DNA from: an uncultured Oscillospiraceae bacterium
Lineage (GTDB): Bacteria > Bacillota > Clostridia > Oscillospirales > Oscillospiraceae
DNA: 64,000 nt
Reading direction: 5' to 3'
NCBI GenBank assembly: GCA_944387055.1
Contig: CALXDL010000063.1
Coordinates: forward strand, 62,001 to 126,000
A program made the translations under genes and the position numbers. The notes under the pieces are model-generated. The model saw only the letters and a program-made list of their open reading frames with translations. It ran no database searches and had not been told where the DNA came from. Below, piece after piece: positions 10,072-18,463 of this stretch (positions are counted from its first letter, which is position 1; each line of letters opens with the position of its first letter).

Positions 10072-11295
10072 ATGGATCGAAAGATCCCTTTCCCCATGCA
10101 GATATTCATCGCCCTGGCCGCCGGCATCGCGACGGGCCTCCTCTGCCACACCATCGGAGCAGAGGCTTTTGCCACGCTCTGTCTCAAACCTGTCGGCGAC
10201 ATCTTTATCGCTCTTCTCAAATTCGTGGTGGTGCCCATCGTGCTCTTGTCCATGATTGGCGGCGTCCTCTCCATGGGAGATCTGAAGACCGTGGGGGCCG
10301 TGGGCCTGCGGGCCGCAGTGTATTTTTTATGTACGACCACGGTGGCCTGTGTCATCGGCCTGAGCTTCGCCAGTCTCTTCCGCGCGGCGGGCTTCTTCCC
10401 CGCTCTGGCTCTGGATACGGGGACTTCCTGGGAGCCGTCTGCTTCTCCCGATCTCCTGGACACCTTGACCGGCATCTTCCCCTCCAACCTATGGGAGCCG
10501 CTCCTGGAAGCGGACATGCTGCAGATCATCGTCATCGCCCTGCTTCTCGGCAGCGCCATCATGGCCGCTGGCGACGCGGGCAGGCCCTGTCGGGAGCTGG
10601 CTGTCTCCGCGTATGAGGTCTTCAGCCGCCTCATGGGCTTCATCATCCGCCTTTCTCCCCTTGGGGTATTCGCGATGATGGCCTGGGTGGTGGCTGTCCA
10701 GGGGCCGCAGATCATGGGACCTCTGGCCATGGTCCTCCTATGCGCTTATCTGGCCTACGGGCTCCATGGGGCGCTGGTGTATGGTCTGAGCGTACGTCTG
10801 CTGGCCGGGCTCAGCCCCGTGCGGTTCTTCCGGGGCGCTTTCGCCGCCATGGCACTGGCGTTCACTTCCACGTCCTCGGCAGCTGCCCTGCCGGTGTCGC
10901 GCAAGTGTGCTGGAGAGCTGGGGGCCGACGCAGGTGTCTGCGCCTTCGTCCTGCCCCTGGGTGCCACCATCCACATGGATGGCACCGCCATCTATCAGTG
11001 CGTGGCTGCCGTGTTCCTGGCCGCCTGCGCTGGAGTAGAGCTGACCCTTGGTCAGATGGTCATCATCATCTCCACAACGATCTTGGCATCGGTGGGCACC
11101 GCCGGTACCCCCGGTGCCGGCACGGTCATGCTGGCCATGACACTGACGGCCCTGGGCATCGACGCGGAGGCGATCATGATCTTGTACGGCGTGGACCGTC
11201 TGTTCGACATGGGCCGCACGTGCCTGAACGTGACAGGCGATATCGCCTGCGCCCTGTGCATCTCCAGGCGGTCGCCCCATGATCGGGCCCCATGA
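10072..11295 (+). CDS. Dicarboxylate/amino acid:cation symporter (DAACS/SLC1 family)
   Basis: A 407-residue polytopic membrane protein that takes up C4-dicarboxylates or acidic/neutral amino acids with Na+ or H+. The family hallmarks are all visible in the second half: the serine-rich tip STSSAAALPVS, the GATIHMDGTAIY motif (NMDGT equivalent), the tip GTAGTPGAG, and the substrate-binding helix DRLFDMGRTCLNVTGD. The Asp-Arg-...-Asn-...-Asp pattern of that helix carries the substrate and cation ligands. ATG at 10072 is chosen because AGGAGGGA lies 8 bases upstream; earlier in-frame starts lack a signal and lie in the intergenic region. It stands alone. The exact substrate cannot be told from sequence. 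Confidence 0.92.
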   Translation: MDRKIPFPMQIFIALAAGIATGLLCHTIGAEAFATLCLKPVGDIFIALLKFVVVPIVLLSMIGGVLSMGDLKTVGAVGLRAAVYFLCTTTVACVIGLSFASLFRAAGFFPALALDTGTSWEPSASPDLLDTLTGIFPSNLWEPLLEADMLQIIVIALLLGSAIMAAGDAGRPCRELAVSAYEVFSRLMGFIIRLSPLGVFAMMAWVVAVQGPQIMGPLAMVLLCAYLAYGLHGALVYGLSVRLLAGLSPVRFFRGAFAAMALAFTSTSSAAALPVSRKCAGELGADAGVCAFVLPLGATIHMDGTAIYQCVAAVFLAACAGVELTLGQMVIIISTTILASVGTAGTPGAGTVMLAMTLTALGIDAEAIMILYGVDRLFDMGRTCLNVTGDIACALCISRRSPHDRAP

Positions 11296-11342
11296 CCGCC
11301 GCCGGTCAGCTGTTTTGCCAAATGAAACCACCCTCTCCGACT

Positions 11343-11371
11343 GCATAGGCAAACAAATCCTGCGGATACTA
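11343..11371 (+). promoter_or_regulatory. Candidate sigma-G (forespore) promoter of spoVT
   Basis: GCATA (11343-11347), a 17-base spacer, then GATACTA (11365-11371). This fits the sigma-G/F consensus (GHATR, about 18 bases, CATNNTA) except for the first base of the -10 element. spoVT is a known sigma-G gene in Bacillus, so the position is sensible. Sequence evidence alone is moderate. Confidence 0.4.
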
Positions 11372-11417
11372 TCTTTTGCCAAGCATCCAACTACACCATG
11401 ACAAAGGAGTTTTCGAT

Positions 11418-11960
11418 ATGAAGGCAACTGGAATCGTGCGGCGGATCGATGATCTGGGCCGGGTCGTGATCCCGAAGGAGATCCGCCGCACTATGCGTAT
11501 CCGCGAAGGGGACCCGCTGGAGATCTATACCAGCCGGGAGGGTGAGGTGATCTTCAAGAAGTACTCTCTCCTTGGCGGTGTGGAGGATTTCGCCTCTGAA
11601 CTGTGCGAGACCATGAGCCGGTCCACCGGCTGCATCTGTGCCGTCACAGACCGGGACACGGTCATCGCTGTGGCGGGCGGCGGCAAGCGGGAGCTCTTGG
11701 GCAAGCGTATCACTCCGGAGTTGGAGCAGATCATGGAAGGCCGGAAGATCTATCAGCGTACCGGAGAGGACCGGGTCATCCATGTCTCTGAGAGCAATGA
11801 CAAGCTCATCGCCTCCCTGGCAGCGCCGATCCTGGCCGAGGGCGACCTGTTGGGCCTCGTGCTGTTCGTCTCCACCGACGACGCATCGCCCACCGGCGAG
11901 GCCGAATACAAGCTGGCGCAGACCATCGCCGCCTTCCTGGGCCGCCATATGGAGAGCTGA
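11418..11960 (+). CDS. spoVT: Stage V sporulation protein T, AbrB-family regulator
   Basis: A 180-residue protein of the standard SpoVT length. The N-terminal swapped-hairpin AbrB DNA-binding domain (residues 1-50, KATGIVRRIDDLGRVVIPKE) is nearly identical to the family consensus. The rest is a GAF-like domain that may sense a small molecule. In sporulating Firmicutes it tunes forespore (sigma-G) gene expression. ATG at 11418 has AAAGGAG 10 bases upstream. It is a single-gene unit ended by a strong palindrome. Confidence 0.96.
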   Translation: MKATGIVRRIDDLGRVVIPKEIRRTMRIREGDPLEIYTSREGEVIFKKYSLLGGVEDFASELCETMSRSTGCICAVTDRDTVIAVAGGGKRELLGKRITPELEQIMEGRKIYQRTGEDRVIHVSESNDKLIASLAAPILAEGDLLGLVLFVSTDDASPTGEAEYKLAQTIAAFLGRHMES

Positions 11961-11964
11961 TCCA

Positions 11965-11992
11965 CCGCGGACGCCCGATCGGGCGTCCGCGG
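11965..11992 (+). terminator. Hairpin after spoVT
   Basis: A perfect 13-bp inverted repeat (CCGCGGACGCCCG / CGGGCGTCCGCGG) with a 2-base centre, starting 5 bases after the stop. Only a weak T-run follows, so termination may be partial. Confidence 0.65.
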
Positions 11993-12134
11993 CTCGTTTC
12001 CATAGGCCCTATCCGCCTGTCCAAGCTGTAAATTTTTCGTGATAGCGTTGCTTTTTCCGTTTTTGATGGTATAGTATTCCTGTTGAAACAAGCGCGGCTT
12101 CGCTCCGTGCAATCTGAAAAAAGGACTTGATAGC

Positions 12135-13220
12135 ATGACCAAGATCGACATCGTCTCCGGCTTCCTGGGGGCCGGCAAGACCACCCTCATCAAGAAGCTG
12201 CTGGCGGAGGCCTTCCCCGGCGAGAAGCTGGTGCTCATCGAGAACGAGTTCGGCGAGATCAGCATCGACGGTGGCTTTCTGAAAGAGTCCGGCGTCCAGA
12301 TCTCCGAGATGTCCTCCGGCTGCATCTGCTGCTCCCTGGTGGGCGATTTCGGCAAGGCGCTCAAAGACGTGAAGGCCCAGTTCCAGCCGGACCGCATCCT
12401 CATCGAACCCTCCGGTGTGGGCAAGCTCTCCGATGTGGTCGTGGCTGTGCAGAACACCATCGCCGAGGTCCCCGACATGGTGCTGGACAGCTTCGTCACC
12501 GTGGCGGACGCCACCAAAGTGAAGGTCTACATGAAGAACTTCGGCGAGTTCTATAACAACCAGATCGAGTCCGCGGGCACCATCATCCTCTCCCGGACCC
12601 AGAAGCTGAGCCAGGAGAAGCTGGAAGCGGCCGTGGCCATGCTGCGGGAGAAGAACCCGGATGCCGCCATCCTCACCACCCCCTGGGACCAGCTGGACGG
12701 GAAGACCATCCTGGCGGCTATGGAGAAGGTGTCCCTGGCGGACGAGCTGCTGGCGAAGATGCGGGCCGAGCACGCCGCGGACGAGGCGGAGCATGAGCAT
12801 CATCACCATGACCATGACCACGAACACGAACATCATGATCACGAGCATCACCATGACGACCATGAGCATGACGGGCACGAGCATCATCACGATCATGGCC
12901 ACGAATGCGATGACCCCAACTGTTCCTGCCACCACCATCACCATGCCGACGAGGTGTTCACCTCCTGGGGGCGTGAGACCCCCAAGGTCTTCCTCCAGGC
13001 GGACATCGAGCGTATCTTGATCGCGCTGGACTCCGGGGACTACGGCAAGATCCTCCGGGCCAAAGGCATCGTGCGCGGTGCCGACGGCGCGTGGATCGAA
13101 TTCGACTTCGTGCCGGAGGAGCACGACATCCGGGCAGGCCATCCTGACTATACCGGCCGGCTGTGCGTCATCGGCGCAGAGCTGGAGGAGGACAAGCTGG
13201 CGGAGCTGTTCGGCCTGTGA
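12135..13220 (+). CDS. COG0523/CobW-type metal-chaperone GTPase with His-rich loop
   Basis: A 361-residue G3E GTPase. The Walker A motif GFLGAGKTT is at residues 9-17, and the metal-binding CxCC motif follows (SGCICCSL, near residues 62-69). A CobW C-terminal domain covers about residues 275-361. Between the two lies a histidine-rich stretch of ~55 residues (about 220-275) made of His-Glu-Asp runs, plus CDDPNCSCHHHHH. Such loops bind Zn, Ni or Co in relatives that load metalloenzymes. It sits 27 bases before a second GTPase of the same superfamily. The metal is unknown: zinc under starvation is one option, and Ni/Co or a corrinoid enzyme is another. Confidence 0.9.
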   Translation: MTKIDIVSGFLGAGKTTLIKKLLAEAFPGEKLVLIENEFGEISIDGGFLKESGVQISEMSSGCICCSLVGDFGKALKDVKAQFQPDRILIEPSGVGKLSDVVVAVQNTIAEVPDMVLDSFVTVADATKVKVYMKNFGEFYNNQIESAGTIILSRTQKLSQEKLEAAVAMLREKNPDAAILTTPWDQLDGKTILAAMEKVSLADELLAKMRAEHAADEAEHEHHHHDHDHEHEHHDHEHHHDDHEHDGHEHHHDHGHECDDPNCSCHHHHHADEVFTSWGRETPKVFLQADIERILIALDSGDYGKILRAKGIVRGADGAWIEFDFVPEEHDIRAGHPDYTGRLCVIGAELEEDKLAELFGL

Positions 13221-13247
13221 TCACGGAAAAAGGAACGGACGATAACC

Positions 13248-14180
13248 ATGGCAGATATTCCTGTTTATCTGGTAGCCGGCTTTCTGGATGCCGGTAAGAC
13301 CAATTTCATCAATGGCATCCTGGAGGACGGTTTTGCCCGCCAGGATCGGACGCTCCTCCTCTGCTGCGAAGAGGGCGAGGAGGAATATGAGAAGAATGCC
13401 CTGGACAATGTAAGCGTCATCACCATCGAGGATGAGGAGGACCTGAAGTGCTCCTATCTCAAGGAGCTGGAAAAGCAGTACCATCCCAAGCAGGTGCTGA
13501 TCGAATACAACGGCATGTGGCAGATGGAGCGGCTGTACCGGGAGGTGCTGCCGGCCAACTGGGTGCTTTATCAGATCATGACCTTCGTATATGCGCCTAC
13601 GTTCGAGACGTATGCCAAGAACATGGGCCAGCTGATGATGGAGAAGATCACCAATGCAGACATGCTGGTGTTCAACCGCTGTACCCCGGAGCTGCGAGAC
13701 GCGCTGCGCAAGCGGAACCTGCGCATGGTGAACCGCCGGGCCGACATCTATCTGGAGAACGTGGATGGCAGCAGTGAAGACTATCTGACGGGAGACGAGT
13801 GCCCCTTCGACTTGGAGCAAGACGTCATCGACGTTCCGGACGACGACTACGGTGTCTGGTATGTGGACGTGATGGATCATCCCGACCGCTATGACGGTAA
13901 GCTGGTCCATATGAAGCTGGTGATGTGCCATTCCAAGAAGTATCCGGGCATCCACTGCCCCGGCCGCTTCGCCATGGTGTGCTGTGAGAACGACATCACC
14001 TTCTATGGCCTCATCGCCCGGGGCGAAGGGCTCGATCAGTATGAGAACCGGGATTGGATCGAGGTCACGGCGCGGATGGGCGTGGAAGAGCACAAGGCCT
14101 ATCGCGGCAGGGGACCTGTGATGAACATCCTCTCGATCGCCCCCTGTGAGAAGGCGGCCCAGGAAGTCGTCACCTTTTAA
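13248..14180 (+). CDS. CobW-like GTPase fused to a DUF1980/TIGR03943-like domain
   Basis: A 310-residue protein. The N-terminal part keeps a P-loop (VAGFLDAGKTNF, residues 8-19) and overall CobW-like order, but lacks the CxCC motif and is shorter than the preceding GTPase. The C-terminal ~100 residues (from about WYVDVMDHPDRYDGK to the end) resemble the C-terminal domain of YcgQ/DUF1980 proteins, which usually accompany YcgR-type (DUF318) permeases. The gene is 27 bases after the first GTPase and probably cotranscribed. I infer a paired metal-handling system; the DUF1980 assignment is by eye and moderate. No DUF318 permease is in the window. Confidence 0.7.
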   Translation: MADIPVYLVAGFLDAGKTNFINGILEDGFARQDRTLLLCCEEGEEEYEKNALDNVSVITIEDEEDLKCSYLKELEKQYHPKQVLIEYNGMWQMERLYREVLPANWVLYQIMTFVYAPTFETYAKNMGQLMMEKITNADMLVFNRCTPELRDALRKRNLRMVNRRADIYLENVDGSSEDYLTGDECPFDLEQDVIDVPDDDYGVWYVDVMDHPDRYDGKLVHMKLVMCHSKKYPGIHCPGRFAMVCCENDITFYGLIARGEGLDQYENRDWIEVTARMGVEEHKAYRGRGPVMNILSIAPCEKAAQEVVTF

Positions 14181-14298
14181 ATCTTATACGGATCGTAGGA
14201 TCTTGTCGAAATATGTCTCTCTGTATTGAGACGGCTGGTTTTGTCCCCAGCTAGTATTTGCCAAATCTCTACTGCGATCCGCACTTGTAGAAGAAGCC

Positions 14299-14334
14299 GT
14301 GAGAGGCACGTTCAAATTTGAACGTGCCTCTCAC
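14299..14334. terminator. 36-bp perfect palindrome between convergent genes
   Basis: GTGAGAGGCACGTTCAAA is followed directly by its exact reverse complement. It lies between the plus-strand GTPase pair and the minus-strand LysR gene and most simply serves as a bidirectional terminator (ATTTTG follows on the plus strand). I see no gene in the rest of the 14181-14501 gap. Confidence 0.6.
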
Positions 14335-14501
14335 ATTTTGCCGAGCCTCTCGTTCTGGCAGTCAATATGCCGGCGGTACCGGTCGGGCACTGCCGTCGTA
14401 TAGGGCAGCGCTTTGCCAAAAAGGCCCATAGAGGATGACTCCCCCGCGTCCATATATCAAATACGGTAAAGGCGCAGCTGGCGGCCCGTCCACCATCTCG
14501 G

Positions 14502-15404
14502 TCAGTCCCTGAAATATGGCATCTCTGTGGGATACTTCTCTTTGACGTATTCCAGGATGAGTTTGAGTGTGGCAGAGACAGAGAACGTCTGATGGGCACT
14601 AGGCAGCGTGGCGATCCCGATCACCCGGTAAGGCGCGCTTTCGATCGGATAGACGTTGATCTCTCCCTTGTTCTTTTGCAGGACCAGCTCCGGCATTATG
14701 CTCACGCCCAGGCCGCTTTCCACGAGCGCGATGATGGAGCTGTCTTCACATATACTATGCACAGTCTTGGCGTCGAGTCCATTGGCCTCCATGAAAGCGA
14801 TCGCGTCAAAGTCTGAGCCGGGCCCAGGGATAATGAGTTCGAACCGCTTGATCTCTTCGACCGTGACGTAAGAAACATTAGACGGCACGAAGCTGCGCGG
14901 TGCGATACAAAGCAGTCTATCATGCAGCAGAGGGATCGCCATAAGGTTTTTCCGCGTTGGCAAGCTGACAAAAGCGAGATCCAGTGAGCCGTCTAAAAGA
15001 GCACTTTCCAGCTCGTCATAGCCCCCCTGATAGATCTTGATCACGACATCTGGCATATTTTGACGCATCCTCTGCAATATCGCAGGCATCCACGTACAGC
15101 AGACACTGTTTATGGTCCCGATGCGCACCATGCCGTCCATGTTTCCCTTGATCCGCTCAAGTTCTGCATGCAGCCGTGCATCGGCCGTAAGTGTGGAGCG
15201 GATATGCGGGAGCAGGGCTTTTGCGTATCGTGTGAGCTCCATGCCGCCGCGGCCGCGCACCAGCAGCGGCAGGCCAAATTCTTTTTCCAGCTTGGCCAAC
15301 GAATGGCTCACTGCGGCAGGGGTGAGATGCATGATCTCTGCTGCTTTCCTTAGATTGCCTTCCTGGATGATCAAATCTAATATTTTATAGTCCCATAGAG
15401 ACAT
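14502..15404 (-). CDS. LysR-family transcriptional regulator
   Basis: A 300-residue LTTR of standard size. A winged helix-turn-helix lies at residues 1-60 (LRKAAEIMHLTPAAVSHSLA) and a periplasmic-binding-like co-inducer domain at about 90-295. ATG at 15404 (MSLWDYKILD) is chosen because GAAGGGGGC lies upstream and the family alignment starts here; a start at 15449 adds 15 unconserved residues. It is divergent from the panB-like gene, the classical arrangement in which a LysR protein senses a pathway intermediate and activates the neighbouring operon. Its ligand is therefore probably the substrate or a product of the PanB-aminotransferase-hydrolase set. Confidence 0.92.
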   Translation of the reverse strand: MSLWDYKILDLIIQEGNLRKAAEIMHLTPAAVSHSLAKLEKEFGLPLLVRGRGGMELTRYAKALLPHIRSTLTADARLHAELERIKGNMDGMVRIGTINSVCCTWMPAILQRMRQNMPDVVIKIYQGGYDELESALLDGSLDLAFVSLPTRKNLMAIPLLHDRLLCIAPRSFVPSNVSYVTVEEIKRFELIIPGPGSDFDAIAFMEANGLDAKTVHSICEDSSIIALVESGLGVSIMPELVLQKNKGEINVYPIESAPYRVIGIATLPSAHQTFSVSATLKLILEYVKEKYPTEMPYFRD

Positions 15405-15753
15405 ATTGGCTGCCCCCTTCGATATGTATGTATCGATCATACAACACAATGCTCCAAAAATCTATGGTTCCTTTCGGATCGTTGAGTACTTTTTACTAAA
15501 GCGGCCAAAAAGATTTGACCTATCTATGCGATGCGCTTAACTTTTGTCGTTCCTCATCTGGTCAAATACTGGGAGCAGGTCGTTATTTGTACGTATATAT
15601 TAAATGATGCCGCCTATTTTTGGCATTTTGCCTGAAGCAAGCACATCCGGACATGCAACAGGTCATTAACTATAACTTGATTTACATGGATCAGAAAATA
15701 TCCTAAAATCAAAATAGCCCCTTTGGATCTGATTTATGGAAGGAGACGCGATC
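15405..15753. promoter_or_regulatory. Divergent control region between lysR and the panB-like gene
   Basis: A 349-bp AT-rich gap that contrasts with the GC-rich genes on both sides. On the plus strand TTGACC (15515-15520) plus a 17-base spacer and TAACTT (15538-15543) is a plausible but weak promoter. LysR regulators bind T-N11-A sites; several are possible here and I cannot pick one. No gene is seen. Confidence 0.5.
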
Positions 15754-16620
15754 ATGGCTAAGAAGAAGTCTATACTTGACCTGTATAAGATGAAGGAGAA
15801 CGGCGAAAAGGCCTGTTGGATCGTTCTCTACGACAGCGTGTTTGCCTCTTATGCGGAGGAGGCAGGCGTGGACATGATCCTGTGCGGCGATTCCATGGGT
15901 ATGATCGTCTACGGTTGGCCGGGTACGGTCCCTGTCACGATGGACATGAGCATCGCCCATTGCCAAGGTGTCCGCCGCGGCGCGCCGAACACCTATCTGA
16001 TCGGAGATCTTCCCTTTGGCGCCTATCATGCAAGTGCGGAGGATGCGGTACGAAACGCACTGCGTTTCTACAAGGAGGCCGATGTCGATGCTGTCAAGCT
16101 CGAAGGCGGCGTGGCCGTGGCCGATAAGATCCGCGCCATCGTCAACGCCGGCATGGTCGTCTTCGGCCATATCGGTCTTACTCCGCAGTCGAGTGCCAGT
16201 ATGGGTGGATTCAAGGCCCAGGGGCGAACGACTGACTCCGCCCGTGCCGTCATCGAGGATGCGATAGCCGTCTATGAAGCGGGAGCTCGCACGCTGCTGC
16301 TCGAGGGCGTCCCGGAAGAGGTCTGTTCTTTTGTCCACGACATGCTCCCCATCCCAGTCTACGGCATCGGTGCCGGCGCCAAATGTGACGGACAGGTGCT
16401 GCTCTCTGCCGACCTGCTGGGCATGTACAAAAACTTTACACCAAAGTTCACGAAGAAGTATGCAGATGTGGGTGCTCTCGCTACTCAGGGCATGATGGAT
16501 TACGTTAAGGAAGTAAAGGACGGCTCCTTCCCAGCGCCTGAGCACAAATATAAGATCAGCGGCGATATCGCTGAATTCGAAAAGCTTTTCGATGAGATGG
16601 CGCCGCGCTTCAAAAGGTGA
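15754..16620 (+). CDS. PanB-family hydroxymethyltransferase (not in a pantothenate operon)
   Basis: A 288-residue homologue of 3-methyl-2-oxobutanoate hydroxymethyltransferase. Canonical PanB moves a hydroxymethyl group from 5,10-methylene-THF to 2-oxoisovalerate. The metal and catalytic motifs are kept: CGDSMGM (Mg ligand Asp), IGDLPFGAY, VKLEGG, HIGLTPQS, the catalytic Glu in LLLEGVPEE, and IGAGAKCDGQ. The usual ITAYD segment is IVLYD. No panC, panD or panE is nearby; the neighbours are an aminotransferase, a hydrolase and one-carbon/formate genes. A different 2-oxo acid, or the reverse (dehydroxymethylating) direction, is therefore plausible. ATG at 15754 has GGAAGGAG upstream; the in-frame start at 15736 overlaps that site. 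Confidence 0.88.
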   Translation: MAKKKSILDLYKMKENGEKACWIVLYDSVFASYAEEAGVDMILCGDSMGMIVYGWPGTVPVTMDMSIAHCQGVRRGAPNTYLIGDLPFGAYHASAEDAVRNALRFYKEADVDAVKLEGGVAVADKIRAIVNAGMVVFGHIGLTPQSSASMGGFKAQGRTTDSARAVIEDAIAVYEAGARTLLLEGVPEEVCSFVHDMLPIPVYGIGAGAKCDGQVLLSADLLGMYKNFTPKFTKKYADVGALATQGMMDYVKEVKDGSFPAPEHKYKISGDIAEFEKLFDEMAPRFKR

Positions 16621-16727
16621 GCAGGGTGTCTCCCGCTCGTCTCCTCTGCGCCGCTTCTATGCCCCAGCAGTGGAGCGGGGCGTATATCGGAATATAGTTG
16701 CAATGGGCTGAAAAAGGAGATGCATCG

Positions 16728-17229
16728 ATGCGCAAAAAAGCGACCCTCGTCTGGTGCATCGGCCTGCTGGACGGCGTCTACTGTATCATCTGTTCCGCCA
16801 TACCCTATGTACAGAACTATATGGGGATAGGTCCCATCTCGCTGCCGAGCTATTTTGCGGCGGCGCTAAGCTCAAGGAGCTGCCGCGTTATCCCTGCTGC
16901 GCAGCAAGCGGTGTAGGCTGGGACGCGCTTCCCCTGCCGGGCCTTGGCCTCGGGATATCCGCCAACAGCAACGCCAACATGCTTATCGCGGTAACGGTCG
17001 TTGTGACCATCTTCTGTTTCGTTCCCCTTGGCCTGCTTACCGAGGATAACTCGGAGGGCTATTCAGCGATTGCCCCATGGTCTTTGGCGGATCTGCCGCT
17101 ATTTTCTCGCAGGGGACCGGCGAAGCCCTTTGGGTCATATCGACGCTCGCGCTCGGCCTCATCCTCGGCTGGATCATGGGTGTGATAAGCGCGCCCATCA
17201 GGAAACGCATCGACAACGGCAGACTTTAA
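16728..17229 (+). pseudogene. Frameshifted multi-TM membrane protein, probable permease
   Basis: A good start (AAAAAGGAGA, then ATG at 16728) opens a hydrophobic protein (KKATLVWCIGLLDGVYCIIC). The reading continues in a second frame from about 16860 (membrane segment NMLIAVTVVVTIFCFVPLGL) and in a third frame from about 17085 (PMVFGGSAAIFSQGTGEALW, then ALGLILGWIMGVISAPIRKR), ending in TAA at 17227-17229. All three pieces are membrane-like and collinear, so this is one gene broken by two frameshifts. The family is not recognised. Placed between the panB-like gene and the aminotransferase, it may have imported the pathway substrate. Sequencing error could also explain the shifts. Confidence 0.7.
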
Positions 17230-17246
17230 TCAAAGGAGGTACTGAC

Positions 17247-18440
17247 ATGCCGGCATTTGCTCAGAGGATCTATGATATGGAGGGCTCGGCAAAGATCATC
17301 CGTGCTCTCTTCGGTGCTATGGGGGATCCCAGCATCATTTCTCTCGGCGGAGGAGCTCCCGCCAGCGACGCTTTACCCGTGGAGGCCGTGCGCGAGATCT
17401 GCGCCGATGTGCTCACCCGAGACAAACGGGGAGTCGAGGCGCTGCAATACGGCTCTGTCCTCGGTGTGCCTGATCTGAGGCAAGCCGTGGCAGATATCCT
17501 GCTCAAGCCTAAGGGCCTGCACGCCGACCTTGATGAGCTCATCATCGTCAACGGCGGTCTCGAGACGATGAACCTGCTGTGTCAGGTCTACATCGACCCA
17601 GGTGACGTTATCCTAGTGGAATCGCCGACCTTCGTCCACTGCGTAGAGATCTTCGAGATGTTCCAGGCCAAATGCGTAGGGGTGGAGTGTGACGATCACG
17701 GCATGGTGCTAGAGGATGTGGAGCGGAAAATAAAAGAACTGCATCCCAAGTTCGTCTACATCATCCCCACCTTCCAGAACCCGACTGGCAAGACCTTCCC
17801 GCTCGAAAGGCGCAAAAAGCTGGCGGAGCTCGGCAGCCAGTATGATGTCATCATCCTTGAGGATGACCCCTACCGCGAACTCAGATACAGCGGAGAGGAT
17901 ATCGCTCCCATCAAGTGTTTCGATAAGACCGGACACACGGTCTACGCCAACAGCTTCTCGAAGATATTCTCGCCCGGTTCTCGTCTTGGCTTCTGTTATG
18001 CGAGCAAAGAGATCGTCGCACGCCTATTCGATGCCAAGACCGCCACGAATTCCCACACCTCCAACTTCGGCCAGGTGGTCTGTGCGGAATTCTTCAACCG
18101 CGGCTTATATCCGGAGCACCTCAAAAAAATGCGTGAGATCCACCGCGAACGCCGTGATGCGATGATGGAACACCTGGCCAAATACATGCCGGACGGGACC
18201 AAGTGGGTACATCCAGACGGCGGGCTGTTCACCTGGGTCGAACTGCCCGGAGGCATCGATACGACTGCGCTGCTGCCTGAGGCGAACGCAGCCGGTATCC
18301 ACTATATCGCCGGCGCCGGCTTCTATGTACAAAGGGGCATGGGCTCCAACGCCATGCGCGTAAGCTTTGGCAACGTCACGCCTGAGAAGATCGACATCGC
18401 TGTCCAGCGCCTTGCTGCGCTGGTCAAGAGCAAGCTGTGA
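17247..18440 (+). CDS. PLP-dependent aminotransferase (class I/II, LysN/MocR-like)
   Basis: A 397-residue fold-type I aminotransferase that swaps the amino group of an amino acid with a 2-oxo acid. The landmarks are IPTFQNPTGKTFP (the Asn that contacts PLP), ILEDDPYRELRY (Asp and Tyr at the cofactor), SFSKIFSPGSRLG (Schiff-base Lys) and a substrate-carboxylate Arg near the C-terminus (AMRVSFGNV). It is closest in style to 2-aminoadipate/aromatic/branched-chain aminotransferases of the AAT I family. ATG at 17247 has CAAAGGAGG 7 bases upstream. Next to PanB it would make or use the 2-oxo acid on which PanB acts. The amino acid is not predictable by eye. Confidence 0.9.
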   Translation: MPAFAQRIYDMEGSAKIIRALFGAMGDPSIISLGGGAPASDALPVEAVREICADVLTRDKRGVEALQYGSVLGVPDLRQAVADILLKPKGLHADLDELIIVNGGLETMNLLCQVYIDPGDVILVESPTFVHCVEIFEMFQAKCVGVECDDHGMVLEDVERKIKELHPKFVYIIPTFQNPTGKTFPLERRKKLAELGSQYDVIILEDDPYRELRYSGEDIAPIKCFDKTGHTVYANSFSKIFSPGSRLGFCYASKEIVARLFDAKTATNSHTSNFGQVVCAEFFNRGLYPEHLKKMREIHRERRDAMMEHLAKYMPDGTKWVHPDGGLFTWVELPGGIDTTALLPEANAAGIHYIAGAGFYVQRGMGSNAMRVSFGNVTPEKIDIAVQRLAALVKSKL

Positions 18441-18463
18441 GAACATCGAGCAAGGAGGAACAT

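Noticed and set aside
12798..12945. CAT/GAC-rich repeat-like stretch
   Set aside because: It is the in-frame His-rich loop of the CobW-type GTPase, not a microsatellite or CRISPR.
15754..16620. Simple call as pantothenate biosynthesis panB
   Set aside because: No panC, panD or ketopantoate reductase is nearby and the neighbours are one-carbon, transamination and hydrolase genes; kept as PanB family without the symbol.
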